From positions 289,243-353,242 of the forward strand of contig CAVZID010000022.1 of NCBI GenBank assembly GCA_963775245.1: 64,000 nucleotides of DNA. Direction: 5' to 3'. Position 1 is the first letter of the stretch. Every line of letters starts with the position of its first letter. The notes under the pieces are model-generated. The model saw nothing but the letters and a program-made list of their open reading frames with translations. It had not been told where the DNA came from and searched no databases. The position numbers were made by a program, and so were the translations under genes. The stretch comes from CAVSWT01 sp963775245. Its GTDB lineage: Bacteria; Bacteroidota; Ignavibacteria; Ignavibacteriales; Ignavibacteriaceae. This document shows positions 8,170-17,862 of the stretch, one piece after another.

Positions 8170-10488
8170 TTATTTCACATTTAAAATTATTTTTTTCAGG
8201 TCTTCATCGCGGGAAGAATTCCCAATCATTATTTCAAATTCACCCGGTTCAACATTGTAATTATTATTTATATCAGTGAAGGCAAGATGTTCCGGGGAAA
8301 TTGTAAAAGATAAAGTTTCTTTTTCACCTGGCTTCAAATTAATTTTCTTAAAACCTTTTAATTCTTTAACCGGCCTGGTTACAGAACTGACTATATCCCG
8401 TATATACATCTGGATAACTTCTGAACCTTCTCTGTTGCCTGTATTTTTAACATCAAATAAAATTTCAGTTGTTTCATTAGTGTTTATATTATTTTTTTGG
8501 AGTTTTAGGCTATCAATGTTAAAAGTTGTGTAACTCAATCCAAATCCAAATGGATACAATGGGGTAATATCATCAAAAAGATAACCACGGCGGGCTGAAG
8601 GCTTATGATTATAGAAACATGGGATATGCCCTGCAGACCGTGGAAAAGATATGGGTAATTTACCACCGGGGTTGAAATCACCAAACAAAACTTCTGCAAC
8701 TGCATTTCCTGATTCCTGACCAAGATACCAGCATTCAAGTATTGCAGAAACATTATCATTTAAATAATTAATAGATTTTGGCCTTCCGTTAAAAAGTAAA
8801 ACAATAACAGGTTTCCCTATTTTCAATATCTCTTCAACTAGATGATTCTGCATACCAACCAAATCAAGACAAGGCCTATCGCCCATATGTATTTTACTCC
8901 AAGCCTCTCTTGATGTCTGTTCATTTCCTCCTAAAACTAAAACAACAACATCTGTCTTTTCTGCTACAGAAACGGCCTCCTTAATTAATTTCAAATCATC
9001 TTCTTTATTTGATAGAATAACTTCATCTTCATTCCAGGAGCCTCCGTTAGTAATTCTACACCCTTCGCTGTAAAGTATATTCAACTTGTTACCAATTTTA
9101 TTTTTAATTCCCTCAAGAACTGTTGTATAATATTTAGGTTCCCCGCTGTATCCTCCCAATAATTTGCGATCAGCATTTGGACCTATTACAGCGAGAGATT
9201 GAATTTTGTTTTGATCGAGAGGTAATAAATTGTTTTCATTCTTGAGTAAGACCATTGTTTCTTTTGCTGCATTTAAAGCAATATGCCTGTCTTCTAATAA
9301 TTTCTCTTCAATCTTAATTGATTCCGTATCAATATATGGGTTTTCAAATATTCCAAGTAAAAATTTCTGTTCAAGTAGTTTACCTACTAATTCGTTAATG
9401 ACGAATTCATTTAATAATCCTTCGTTAACCAATTCAACCAAATTAGGATAACAATCCGGATCCGGAAATTCGATATTAACACCTGCTTCTGCAGCAAGCC
9501 GTGCAGCATCATTTTTATCTTTTGCAACTGAATGACTTTGTGTTTCTTCCTTCTGATTAAGTTCCGTAATTGCAAAGTAATCAGAAACTACAACTCCATC
9601 AAAGCCCCATTCCTCTCTTAAAATTTTTCTCAAAAGCCATTGATTAGCATGTGAGGGAACTCCATCGATTTCATTGTAAGATGCCATAACACTTAACACT
9701 TTTGCTTTTTCAATTACTTCTTTGAAAGGGAATAGGAATACATCTCTTATGATACGTTCTGAAAAGTTGGCAGGACCGCAGTTTGAACCGGACTCAGGCT
9801 GTCCATGAGCTGCAAAATGTTTAAGTGTTGCAATTACATTTTTCTTTTTATCAAAATCACCTCTCCCTTGTAAGCCCTTTACAGCAGCTATACCCATTTG
9901 AGATATGAGATAAGGATCTTCACCAAATGTTTCTTCAACTCTTCCCCATCTTGGATCTCTAGCAACATCAACAACAGGAGTTAATGCTTGATGAGCACCT
10001 CTCATTCTAGCATCTTCAGCAATTGAAGTAAAAATATCTTCAATAAGTTTTGGGTTGAATGTAGAAGCAAGGCCAATCGGCTGCGGATAGCTTGTTGACT
10101 CTTTAGCTGCTAAGCCATGGAGACATTCCTCATGAAACATAACCGGAATCCCAAGACGTGTTTCTTCAACAAAATATTTTTGTAATGTATTAGCAAGTTC
10201 AGCCATTTCTTTGGCGCCCAAACCACCATTAGTATCACTTAATCTACCAATCTGTCCAATACCATTTTTTAATTTTGTTTTAATATTATCGAAAGTGAAT
10301 TCTTTTTTGTCATTATAAAAAATTGCCTGTTTATCATTCCAGATGCATAGCATTTGAGCAACTTTTTCTTCAAGGGTCATACGATTTAATAAATCAGAAA
10401 CTCTTTCATCAATGGAAAGTGTTGGATTTTTGTAATCCATTATTTCTTCTTGATTTATTACTTCATTAGACTTAATTTTTTCATGCAT
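8170..10488 (-). CDS. Glycoside hydrolase family 3 (beta-glucosidase/beta-xylosidase type)
   Basis: Releases terminal beta-linked sugars from oligosaccharides. The GH3 N-terminal barrel starts at NPTLSIDERVSDLL and carries GRVEETFGEDPYL, KHFAAHG and the nucleophile Asp in GFDGVVVSDYF. The second domain (residues about 420-620) and the C-terminal fibronectin-III-like domain (EVIQMYIRDIVSSVTRPVKE) are complete. There is no signal peptide, so the enzyme should act in the cytoplasm on imported sugar. The start is uncertain: ATG at 10488 is used here, a TTG lies at 10506, and ATG at 10440 fits the family start best. First gene of the block that continues with symporter, receptor and beta-helix protein. 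Beta-glucosidase is most likely given the glucan/glucomannan context; xylosidase or mannosidase activity is possible. Confidence 0.9.
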   Translation of the reverse strand: MHEKIKSNEVINQEEIMDYKNPTLSIDERVSDLLNRMTLEEKVAQMLCIWNDKQAIFYNDKKEFTFDNIKTKLKNGIGQIGRLSDTNGGLGAKEMAELANTLQKYFVEETRLGIPVMFHEECLHGLAAKESTSYPQPIGLASTFNPKLIEDIFTSIAEDARMRGAHQALTPVVDVARDPRWGRVEETFGEDPYLISQMGIAAVKGLQGRGDFDKKKNVIATLKHFAAHGQPESGSNCGPANFSERIIRDVFLFPFKEVIEKAKVLSVMASYNEIDGVPSHANQWLLRKILREEWGFDGVVVSDYFAITELNQKEETQSHSVAKDKNDAARLAAEAGVNIEFPDPDCYPNLVELVNEGLLNEFVINELVGKLLEQKFLLGIFENPYIDTESIKIEEKLLEDRHIALNAAKETMVLLKNENNLLPLDQNKIQSLAVIGPNADRKLLGGYSGEPKYYTTVLEGIKNKIGNKLNILYSEGCRITNGGSWNEDEVILSNKEDDLKLIKEAVSVAEKTDVVVLVLGGNEQTSREAWSKIHMGDRPCLDLVGMQNHLVEEILKIGKPVIVLLFNGRPKSINYLNDNVSAILECWYLGQESGNAVAEVLFGDFNPGGKLPISFPRSAGHIPCFYNHKPSARRGYLFDDITPLYPFGFGLSYTTFNIDSLKLQKNNINTNETTEILFDVKNTGNREGSEVIQMYIRDIVSSVTRPVKELKGFKKINLKPGEKETLSFTISPEHLAFTDINNNYNVEPGEFEIMIGNSSRDEDLKKIILNVK

Positions 10489-11443
10489 TTGAATTTCCGT
10501 GTACAAAAATATTATTGGTAAAAATTTATTAACGGCAATAGGTACTTTTCTTTCTTCTTTTTAATAAAGAGATTGCCCCCACCAATTGTCAGGATTGACG
10601 CACAAAGTGATAATCGTTTTGCTAAATATTTTTCTTTTAAATAAATACGTGCAGATGTAATATCTGATTTAAAAATGTCTTCAATTAATAATTGAATAAA
10701 TATGTTGGAGTATTTTTTAAACTGGATACATATAAGCTTAGTTAATTTGGTAATGATTTTTTTAAGATATGAACAGTTGAAATTGGGTTTAAATATCAGA
10801 ATTGCAAAAAGTGATTTCACATTTAACAAGACTCTTTGAAAGGCTTGTATTACATAGCAATCAATAAGAAATGAAAAGAAACCGGGCAGAGAATTATAAT
10901 TCTTGCTACAGTAAAAAGTTGCCGTCACGTCTCTCGCTCTCTATTCCTGACTGCTCCAGGAATATTTTAAATTAAAAAGATTAAATAGTTATAACTGAAT
11001 ATTTCAAATTATACAGCGCACTATATCATCAACGTCAGCATTTGCTCAATCAATTTTGATCAATAGATAAATACGTCCTACAGTAAGCTTGTTTTATTGA
11101 TCAGTTTGTTGAATGAATTTTATTTCATAATTAGTAATAGCAATTTATATTAAAACTTTTTATAAAATAATTTATTTCAAAAAATAATTAAAAGAGTTAA
11201 AATATATTTGAACCGTTTCAATATTAAAGATTAAATTTCAAAAAGGCAAGAAAAAAATTTCATCGCCCAGAAAAATTTGTTAAAACTTGTTTTATAGAGT
11301 TAAAATCTAATCTTCTGGAGAATTTTTTTTAAGGTTTAATTGAAGGTGTGAGGAAAATAGTGACAATTATTAATCTGTATTATAAATTATTTTTTTTAAT
11401 TAAAAGTTTTCTGCAAATCAGAAAATCTTTTTAAAGACTTAAT
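10489..11443. other. Long (about 950-base) leader/regulatory region between LacI gene and GH3 operon
   Basis: No recognisable gene. An open minus-strand frame at 10512-10928 (138 codons) has lysine/isoleucine/asparagine-rich composition typical of chance frames in AT-rich DNA and matches no family I know. An imperfect inverted repeat (CAATTTTGATCAATA at 11051-11065 against 11095-11111, sharing GATCAATA/TATTGATC) could fold a hairpin. A LacI-type palindrome lies at 11208. If transcription starts near that palindrome, the GH3 operon has an unusually long 5' untranslated region. Confidence 0.4.
11208..11221. promoter_or_regulatory. LacI-family operator-like palindrome upstream of GH3 operon
   Basis: TTGAACCGTTTCAA is a 14-base palindrome with one mismatched pair and a central CG, the form typical of LacI/PurR/CcpA-family operators. 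It lies between the repressor gene (11444-12478) and the operon it would control. The outer half sites TTGAA/TTCAA recur upstream of the repressor gene itself. Binding is inferred. Confidence 0.6.
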
Positions 11444-12478
11444 TTATTTTTGATTTAGAAGCCTCGTTGTTTCTCTCACTACAAATTCTGTTTGAAGTAC
11501 AACTTTTTCAACCGGCAATAATTTATGTGCTTCAATATTCCGAATTAGTATTTCTGCAGCTTTCATTCCTATTTCATGTAAAGGTGCTCTGATAGTAGTT
11601 AGAGGGGTTGGATAAATCCTTGCATAAAAGATATCATCATTCCCAACGATTGAAATATCATCAGGAATTTTAATATTCAATTCTTTCAATACCAACATTA
11701 CAGCAAGTGCCTGCAAATCATTAAAACAAACAATTGCTGTCGGATAATCTTCTCGATTTTTATTTTTAAAATATGTAAGTGCGCTATGAAAACTTTCCTC
11801 GTAATCTGCTCCTATATTAACAATCATGTTTTTATTGAAAACCAAGGTGCTTTCGCTAAAGGCATGCCTGAATCCATCTATCCTTTCTTGCGTATGTGAA
11901 GATTTTAAAGGGCCCGCGAAGTGAACTATTTTTGTATGGCCTCCATCGATAAGATATTTAACTGCTTTTTTAATTGCTCTTAAGTTATCAATAGCAACAA
12001 CATTTGCCTGAATTCCTTTGACATCTTCAAGCAGAACGAAAGGATAATTAATCATTTTTAGTTTAAATAAGTGTTCAATTTCGGAAGTACCTTCAACAAC
12101 AGGGGCAATGATTGTACCTTTTATATCTTTTGTAGAAAACAGATGTGAAAATTTTACCTCGCTTTTATGATCATTTTCCGAACTAGTGATTATAACCGAG
12201 TATCCTTTTTTGTTGGCATACTCTCTAACGCCATAAGCAATGGAAGAATAAAAAGGGTAGCTTAAATTTTTAATTATGATACCAATGGTGTTAACTTGAT
12301 TAGAATTCTTTAAATTTCTTGCCATGCCTTTAGGACGAAAGTTTAGTTCTTTCATTATGTCTAAAACATGATCTCTTGTTGCAGGTTTAACAGAATTTTT
12401 AGCATTTATAACTGCAGAAACAGTCCCTTTAGAAACGCCAGCGTGATCTGCGACATCCTCAATGGTAATCTTTTTCAT
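11444..12478 (-). CDS. LacI-family transcriptional repressor
   Basis: Sugar-responsive repressor of 344 residues. The N-terminal helix-turn-helix is textbook (ITIEDVADHAGVSKGTVSAV, then NFRPKGMARNLKN as hinge). It is followed by a periplasmic-binding-protein-like ligand domain (NTIGIIIKNLSYPFYSSIAYG ... IVGNDDIFYARIYPTPLTTI). It is transcribed in the same direction as the GH3-symporter-receptor operon but separated from it by about 950 bases, with operator-like palindromes on both sides of the gene. The most economical reading is repression of that operon and of itself, relieved by an imported sugar. The effector cannot be read from sequence. Confidence 0.92.
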   Translation of the reverse strand: MKKITIEDVADHAGVSKGTVSAVINAKNSVKPATRDHVLDIMKELNFRPKGMARNLKNSNQVNTIGIIIKNLSYPFYSSIAYGVREYANKKGYSVIITSSENDHKSEVKFSHLFSTKDIKGTIIAPVVEGTSEIEHLFKLKMINYPFVLLEDVKGIQANVVAIDNLRAIKKAVKYLIDGGHTKIVHFAGPLKSSHTQERIDGFRHAFSESTLVFNKNMIVNIGADYEESFHSALTYFKNKNREDYPTAIVCFNDLQALAVMLVLKELNIKIPDDISIVGNDDIFYARIYPTPLTTIRAPLHEIGMKAAEILIRNIEAHKLLPVEKVVLQTEFVVRETTRLLNQK

Positions 12479-12513
12479 TCACTCCCTTATACATTTGAAA
12501 TAATTTGAATTTA

Positions 12514-12527
12514 TTGAAACAGTTCAA
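12514..12527. promoter_or_regulatory. Operator-like site upstream of LacI gene (autoregulation)
   Basis: TTGAAACAGTTCAA keeps the 5-base arms TTGAA/TTCAA of the site at 11208 around a different 4-base centre. It starts 36 bases before the repressor's ATG, where a repressor would block its own promoter. The arms are short and the surrounding DNA is AT-rich, so it is less certain than the 11208 site. The rest of the 281-base gap to the methyltransferase gene shows nothing recognisable. Confidence 0.4.
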
Positions 12528-12759
12528 TTGTAAAATTAAATGTAACATTTAAGACGAGAAAATTCAATAAGGAGAGAAAATTTATTTTTTAACTTCTTAT
12601 AATGGAAAGGGTTAAAATAAACTAAAAGCAAAATTAAATTAATAATTTATTTAATTCAAAATTACACAATTATTTTAAGTAATACTTGTAATTTTTCTTA
12701 CTATCCATCAACATCTTTAGTATAGTCGAAAAAATTTATTATAGTAATTAAAACGAAAT

Positions 12760-13329
12760 TTATTTTAAGAGCTTGTATAAGACGAGATTTTTTAATTTGA
12801 TGATTTTAAAATTTTTATACCCTATTTCTTCTGATAATTTTTTAATGAACTCAGATTTCAATCTATGTTCAATTGGCGGGCCATAATTTTCTTGCTTATA
12901 ATCCCATTCTAAAATATTTGTCCCCAAAACAGAAACTCGAAAAGCTTCACTCAATGCTTTTGTAAAATCATCTACTTCATGAAAGACCACTCCAAAGAAA
13001 GTCATATCAAATGAATTATCTTTAAAAGGAATATTTTCTGCCGGGGCGATTTTAAATTCACCATCCGGAACATATTGTTTTGCTGCTTCAATCATTTCTT
13101 CGTTCACATCTATTCCCGAAACTTTAATTCCTTGCTTATAAAATGCTTCTGCAAACAATCCGCTGCCTGTTCCGATATCTAAAACAGAATTAATTTTTTC
13201 TTCAAGACAAAAACTTAAAACACGGTCAACTTCTAATCTTTCAATTCTATCTTTAGAGCGAAGACTATCTATCCCTCTGTTATAAACTCTTTCATTATGT
13301 TCGTGATTTTGCGTTTTATTGTCTTTCAT
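12760..13329 (-). CDS. Class I SAM-dependent methyltransferase (UbiE/type-11 like)
   Basis: Predicted cytoplasmic methyltransferase of 189 residues. The SAM-binding motif I is VLDIGTGSGLFAEAF, followed by the acidic motif GIDVNEEMIEAA and motif NSFDMTFFGVVFHEVDD, which is the Methyltransf_11 pattern. The His-Glu after the VVF stretch resembles small-molecule methyltransferases. It stands alone between the LacI gene and the two-component cluster, and nothing nearby names a substrate. Confidence 0.8.
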   Translation of the reverse strand: MKDNKTQNHEHNERVYNRGIDSLRSKDRIERLEVDRVLSFCLEEKINSVLDIGTGSGLFAEAFYKQGIKVSGIDVNEEMIEAAKQYVPDGEFKIAPAENIPFKDNSFDMTFFGVVFHEVDDFTKALSEAFRVSVLGTNILEWDYKQENYGPPIEHRLKSEFIKKLSEEIGYKNFKIIKLKNLVLYKLLK

Positions 13330-13417
13330 CGTTATAATTTTATTTATTGGAAATAAAGCAAGTCTATTTTTATGAAAAGTTTGATGCAGTAATTTCTAAA
13401 TAGATTCTTTAGCGGAA

Positions 13418-14872
13418 TTATTTAATTCCAAGTTCCTTGCACATCCTATAATAATTTGATGGAGCTAATCCAAGCTTATCTGCTGCACTTGAATCAGAAC
13501 TTGAAATGCTTCTGACATATTGGAAATATTTTTTACGAGTGATTCTTTCCATCTCTTTTAATGGTAAAACCTGGCCCTGATAAATATCATCAAACTCTGT
13601 TTCATCTTTCATAATTACATGATTACGTAATATCATTGGGTCACTAATATCTTTAGCTTTAATTGTTCCATCACAGTTTAGTATTAATCTTTGGACTACA
13701 TTTCTTAATTCCCTTACATTCCCAGGCCATTTATAATTCATTAAAATTTCTTTTGCTTTTTCATCGACTTCAGGAATATCAATCTCAAGGTCTTGACTGA
13801 AATAATTTAAGAAGTATTCGAAAAGAAGAATGATGTCCTCCCCTCTCTGTCGTAAAGGTACAATATCAAGTGGGACAACATTTAACCTGTAATATAAATC
13901 CTCTCTGAATCTGCCATTGTTTACTTCAGTAGCTAAATTCTTATTGGTTGCAGCTAACAACCTTATGTTAACAGAAATTTTTTCTCTTCTCCCTATTTTT
14001 TCAATTTCACCTTCTTGTATAACCCGCAGCAGCTTTACCTGTGCATTTAGGGGCAATTCTCCTACTTCATCTAAAAATAAAGTTCCATTGTTTGCAATTT
14101 CGAATAAACCCGGTTTATTACTATTAGCTCCAGTGAATGCCCCTTTCTCATAACCAAATAATTCGCTTTCAATTAATTCATCAGGAATACTTCCACAATT
14201 AATTGGGACAAAATTTTCATATTTCCTTTTACTTTTTAAGTGAATGTTCCATGCGACTAATTCTTTTCCTGTCCCTGATGGCCCGTTAATTAAAATGTTC
14301 ACATCTGTTTTAGCATATCTTTCTATATTTTCTTTTAATTGAGCAATAGGTTTTGACTCACCAATAATTTTTTTCAAATCTAAAAGATTACTGATATTCT
14401 GTTTAAGTTTTTTATATGATTTTATATTATGCTTTTCTAAATTTTTTCTTTCGTATGCATTGAAAATGCTTAGAATAAAATCGGTGGGCTGATAAATATA
14501 TTCTTCGATATTCCCGGGATATTTTGTACCGTACCAATAGGCTCCCGATTTAATTAAGTTATTTGCAAAGTTATAATCGGTGATATTAATAGTCATTTTT
14601 GTAATTACGATGATCTGAATAAATGGATCAATTTCTTTTATCTTAGTAATTAACTCTTCACCTTTTAATCCACCGGAAATTTGATAATCCAAAATTACCA
14701 CATCATATTTATCCGAATTATCAGTAATTAAATCAATTGCTGCCCTACCATTGGAAATTGTATCAACTACTCTTAACCTATTGCCGTAATAACTGATTGT
14801 ATTTTTTATCCTTTTAACGTCAAAATCTTCATCTTCAACTAATAGAATATTAATTGGATTTTGAGTGCTCAT
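13418..14872 (-). CDS. Sigma-54-dependent response regulator (REC-AAA+-Fis)
   Basis: NtrC-type activator. The receiver domain (residues 1-130) has the acidic pair at VEDEDFD and the phosphate acceptor Asp62 in VVILDYQISG. The AAA+ core carries Walker A GPSGTGKE (197-204), the sigma-54 contact loop GAFTGA (244-249), Walker B TLFLDEVGEL and the arginine-finger segment FREDLYYRLNVVPL, all intact, so it should activate sigma-54 promoters. The last 30 residues form a short Fis-like helix-turn-helix (SSAADKLGLAPSNYYRMCKE). It follows the histidine kinase by 8 bases and is surely its partner. Possible target promoters with -24/-12 character were seen upstream of the TonB receptor at 23550 and the T9SS glycosidase at 45885. 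Confidence 0.93.
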   Translation of the reverse strand: MSTQNPINILLVEDEDFDVKRIKNTISYYGNRLRVVDTISNGRAAIDLITDNSDKYDVVILDYQISGGLKGEELITKIKEIDPFIQIIVITKMTINITDYNFANNLIKSGAYWYGTKYPGNIEEYIYQPTDFILSIFNAYERKNLEKHNIKSYKKLKQNISNLLDLKKIIGESKPIAQLKENIERYAKTDVNILINGPSGTGKELVAWNIHLKSKRKYENFVPINCGSIPDELIESELFGYEKGAFTGANSNKPGLFEIANNGTLFLDEVGELPLNAQVKLLRVIQEGEIEKIGRREKISVNIRLLAATNKNLATEVNNGRFREDLYYRLNVVPLDIVPLRQRGEDIILLFEYFLNYFSQDLEIDIPEVDEKAKEILMNYKWPGNVRELRNVVQRLILNCDGTIKAKDISDPMILRNHVIMKDETEFDDIYQGQVLPLKEMERITRKKYFQYVRSISSSDSSAADKLGLAPSNYYRMCKELGIK

Positions 14873-14880
14873 GTATTCTC

Positions 14881-16359
14881 CTAATTCTTTACTTTAATTG
14901 TAAAACAGCATCCATTGCTTTCTAAATTTTCAGCATCTAACTCCCAACCGCAGCGGGAGACAGCCATTTGATATGCAATATAACATCCGTAGCCTGAATT
15001 AATATCTTTATTATTCTTGCTTGATATATTTTCCAAAAAAATTCTTTTAATACCAGTATCTCCAATTTTCAAAAGATCCTCATTTATACCAACACCATTA
15101 TCAGAAATTTTAATTATTGTAACATTTTCATCTTTACAATATTTAGTTTCGACTTTAACTTTAATCAGTCTTTTGTTTCCGTGATCAATGCTGTTTTGAA
15201 TTAGTGGTTCAAGTATTTCCCAAACCACAAATTCATTAACATGAACATTGGGAATGCATGAATCAAGGTCAAGTTCAAACTCAAACATATCATTCTTACT
15301 TGAGATTCTCAAAAATACGTGTTTGATAATGAATTCAAGCACTTTATTTATATCAGTTCTGAACATAGGATTTACAATAGTATTAATTTGCTGATCATAC
15401 CATTTCATATCATAAATAATTCTGGAAATAAAATTGGAATATGTGATTACCCGTTTTTTCAAGTCTTCTAAATTTTCGGGATGCATTTGCCTTACATCTT
15501 CCTTAATAAAGCCTATAATCTTTTCTGCCTTATGATGTGTGTGATAAATCCTTTTTGTAAAAATGGATTCTTTTTCATAACGGATTTCTTTTTTAATTAA
15601 ATCTTTATGCTCTTCAAATAATTTTTCCTGTGCATCATTCCTTTCTTTAACCGCTTGAGATGAAACCAGAAAGATTGCAATTAATCCTATGAAAATTAAG
15701 AACGAATAAATTAATGAAAACTTATCAAAATTTGCCCCAATCTCTTCTGTAAGAAAAGAGAAGTCAGGAGTAATTTTCATATACATTACTCCGAGATATT
15801 CTCCATCCGGAACAAATGGGACAAGTATATTATACGTCTTTTGATTTTCAAGCGAACTGTAAATAACTTCAGAGGATCTAATTTTATCTTTTATAGATAG
15901 GAATAAATCTACTGCAGATGAATGTGTACTTGCGTTGACACCATACGGCTCTAAATCGCCGTTTAGATATGCCTCAAGCTTTTGCCCGCTGTCAATAACA
16001 TAAAGCCTGCTGTCTTTAATTAATATTAAACAAATATCATCAATTGCCCTTTGCATTAATTGCTGCTTGAAGATAACATTAAATGAATAAATCATTTTAG
16101 TATCTTCTATTTGTGAATAAGAGCGGTTCATAAAAAGATTTTCAAACAAAAGTTCCATACTTGTTGAATTGATTAAAGCCAGCCGCTCTGCAGAATATTG
16201 CTTGTACCAATCTTGCGTTTCCACCAAGAAATCTTTTAATGAAGACTTTTGGACAAAGACCATTATAATTTGAAGAAGTATTAATACAATAAAGAAGATT
16301 GTTATATGCTTTATTTCAAATCGGTACTTTGAAACTTTGGATAAAAAACCTTTAGTCAT
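14881..16359 (-). CDS. Membrane sensor histidine kinase with periplasmic sensing domain
   Basis: Membrane sensor of 492 residues. Transmembrane helices lie at about 18-37 and 215-235, enclosing a periplasmic domain of roughly 175 residues. The phosphorylation site is probably in RIYHTHHKAEKIIGF (His273-276), an unorthodox H-box. The catalytic domain has N-box EILEPLIQNSIDHGN (381-395), G1 ISDNGVGI (418-425) and G2 NSGYGCYIAYQMAV (454-467). The gene sits between a solute-binding protein 14 bases upstream and the sigma-54 regulator 8 bases downstream. This suggests that the kinase reads the sugar-loaded binding protein through its periplasmic domain, as in known three-component sugar sensors. 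That coupling is inference. Confidence 0.88.
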   Translation of the reverse strand: MTKGFLSKVSKYRFEIKHITIFFIVLILLQIIMVFVQKSSLKDFLVETQDWYKQYSAERLALINSTSMELLFENLFMNRSYSQIEDTKMIYSFNVIFKQQLMQRAIDDICLILIKDSRLYVIDSGQKLEAYLNGDLEPYGVNASTHSSAVDLFLSIKDKIRSSEVIYSSLENQKTYNILVPFVPDGEYLGVMYMKITPDFSFLTEEIGANFDKFSLIYSFLIFIGLIAIFLVSSQAVKERNDAQEKLFEEHKDLIKKEIRYEKESIFTKRIYHTHHKAEKIIGFIKEDVRQMHPENLEDLKKRVITYSNFISRIIYDMKWYDQQINTIVNPMFRTDINKVLEFIIKHVFLRISSKNDMFEFELDLDSCIPNVHVNEFVVWEILEPLIQNSIDHGNKRLIKVKVETKYCKDENVTIIKISDNGVGINEDLLKIGDTGIKRIFLENISSKNNKDINSGYGCYIAYQMAVSRCGWELDAENLESNGCCFTIKVKN

Positions 16360-16373
16360 CTTTTCCTATCATT

Positions 16374-17678
16374 TTATTGTACCAATACTTTATCTAGTTG
16401 AATAGCCTTGGTACATTTGACAAGTGCATCTTTTACCGGGATCTCATTCTTAATTGCTTTATTAAAATAGTATGACATGATTTTTGAAAATTTTGTATAC
16501 TCTACATTCATTGGACGATGTACCCCATATTTCAGTAATTCTTTATATTGTACAAGGTTTGGATATTTATGAAAAAGTGTTGAGTCTTCATAAAAACTTT
16601 TAACAATCGGATATAACCCACTTTCGTTACAAAAAACTTCCTGACTACTATTCTTGATTAAAAACTTCATAAAATCAACTGCTTGTTCTTTTTTATTAGA
16701 AAACTTTGACACCATTAAATCCCAACCACCGAATATAAAAGCCGGTCTTTTGTCAGCAAAATGAGGAGCAGGAACTTTTTTAAGCAGCTTTTGCTTTTGA
16801 ATATTAATAGGATTTTCTAAAAAATCTTTATCAAATGTTGGCCAACCCCAAAGAAAAGGTGAATCATGATTAATAAAATATCTATAACTTGGAGTCTCAG
16901 TAAATTCGCTAACATTCGGTGGTGATATTTTATATTTATTAACAAGGTTTACAAATAATTTTAAAGTTTGTTCAGCTTCCGGAGTTTCGAAATTAAACCC
17001 ATTTACTTCAAAATAATTTGGCTTAAGACTTAAGAGTTGTTCTGTGAAGCAGCAAATAAACCCTTCATAATCGGCTCCAGGGAAGATATAAAAATTATTT
17101 TTATCGGGAAATTCGGAACTTAGTTTAATGAAGTCTTCCCAGGTTATATAATTATTAAGCTTTCGAATTATTTCTTTACTGTCCTTCATTTTGTTAATAA
17201 GATCACTACGGTAGTACATAATACTTTGAACCAAATCTAATGGTACGGCTACAAGTTCTCCATCAAAATAGCATGACTGTAAGGCTGGACTTAGAATTTT
17301 TTTTAGTTCTTTATCTTCAAAATATTTATCAAGAGGCTCACACCATTTTGCAAATCTTTGCACCCAAATTATATCGACAGCAAAAAGATCGATTCCATCT
17401 CCATGGCCTCTTAGCGATCTTGCAAGAATTTCTTTTCTCTCATTAGTACTAAAGTCGCTATTGGGGAAATCAACCGGTATTACTTTTACTTTACCTGCAT
17501 TTAACTTATTATATCTATCAATTAAAATTTTATGCCCTGCGGTCATCATATCGGCAAAATAAATTTCAACTACATCATTTTTATTTGCTTTTGATTCAAA
17601 TAAATTTAGAGCTAGGTAAGTTATGGCTACAACAAGTAAAGTAAACAGCCCCCATTTTTGTTTAAATTTTATATTCAT
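16374..17678 (-). CDS. Membrane-tethered extracellular solute-binding protein (family 1) without ABC permease
   Basis: Sugar-binding protein of the ABC family-1 fold: IYFADMMTAGHKILIDRYNK at the start, YRSDLI and FIFGGWDLMVSKFSNKKEQAVDFMKFL later. The 434 residues match the usual length. Residues 10-26 are a hydrophobic helix with no lipobox Cys, so it is probably held in the membrane by an uncleaved anchor rather than released. No ABC permease or ATPase gene exists in the window. Instead the gene opens the cluster that continues with histidine kinase and sigma-54 regulator. I read it as the ligand-sensing part of a three-component system rather than a transporter subunit. The ligand is unknown; a mannan or glucan oligosaccharide is plausible from context. 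Confidence 0.85.
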   Translation of the reverse strand: MNIKFKQKWGLFTLLVVAITYLALNLFESKANKNDVVEIYFADMMTAGHKILIDRYNKLNAGKVKVIPVDFPNSDFSTNERKEILARSLRGHGDGIDLFAVDIIWVQRFAKWCEPLDKYFEDKELKKILSPALQSCYFDGELVAVPLDLVQSIMYYRSDLINKMKDSKEIIRKLNNYITWEDFIKLSSEFPDKNNFYIFPGADYEGFICCFTEQLLSLKPNYFEVNGFNFETPEAEQTLKLFVNLVNKYKISPPNVSEFTETPSYRYFINHDSPFLWGWPTFDKDFLENPINIQKQKLLKKVPAPHFADKRPAFIFGGWDLMVSKFSNKKEQAVDFMKFLIKNSSQEVFCNESGLYPIVKSFYEDSTLFHKYPNLVQYKELLKYGVHRPMNVEYTKFSKIMSYYFNKAIKNEIPVKDALVKCTKAIQLDKVLVQ

Positions 17679-17794
17679 GCTATAAAATTAAAATGATAAA
17701 CACTAACAAAAAAATATAAGATATTTAAATTTTGCAGACAATCTTTTTTATTCAACTAATTATACAAATTCAAACGAGTTTAATAAAAAACAAA

Positions 17795-17835
17795 AGGCAG
17801 CAGGCAAACTTACAAAAGCAAGTTGCCAGCCGCCT
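17795..17835 (-). terminator. Rho-independent terminator after T9SS beta-helix/CBM gene
   Basis: Read on the minus strand, AGGCGGCTGGCAACTT pairs imperfectly with a downstream AAGTTTGCCTGCTGCCT and is followed by TTTTGTTTTTTATT. It lies 28 bases past the stop at 17863 and separates the receptor/beta-helix pair from the sensor cluster. Confidence 0.7.
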
Positions 17836-17862
17836 AAATGTTAATGAAAATAATTCAATTCA

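Noticed and set aside
10512..10928. 138-codon minus-strand frame directly before GH3
   Set aside because: No recognisable domain, poor start context and low-complexity Lys/Ile/Asn content; described as leader region instead.
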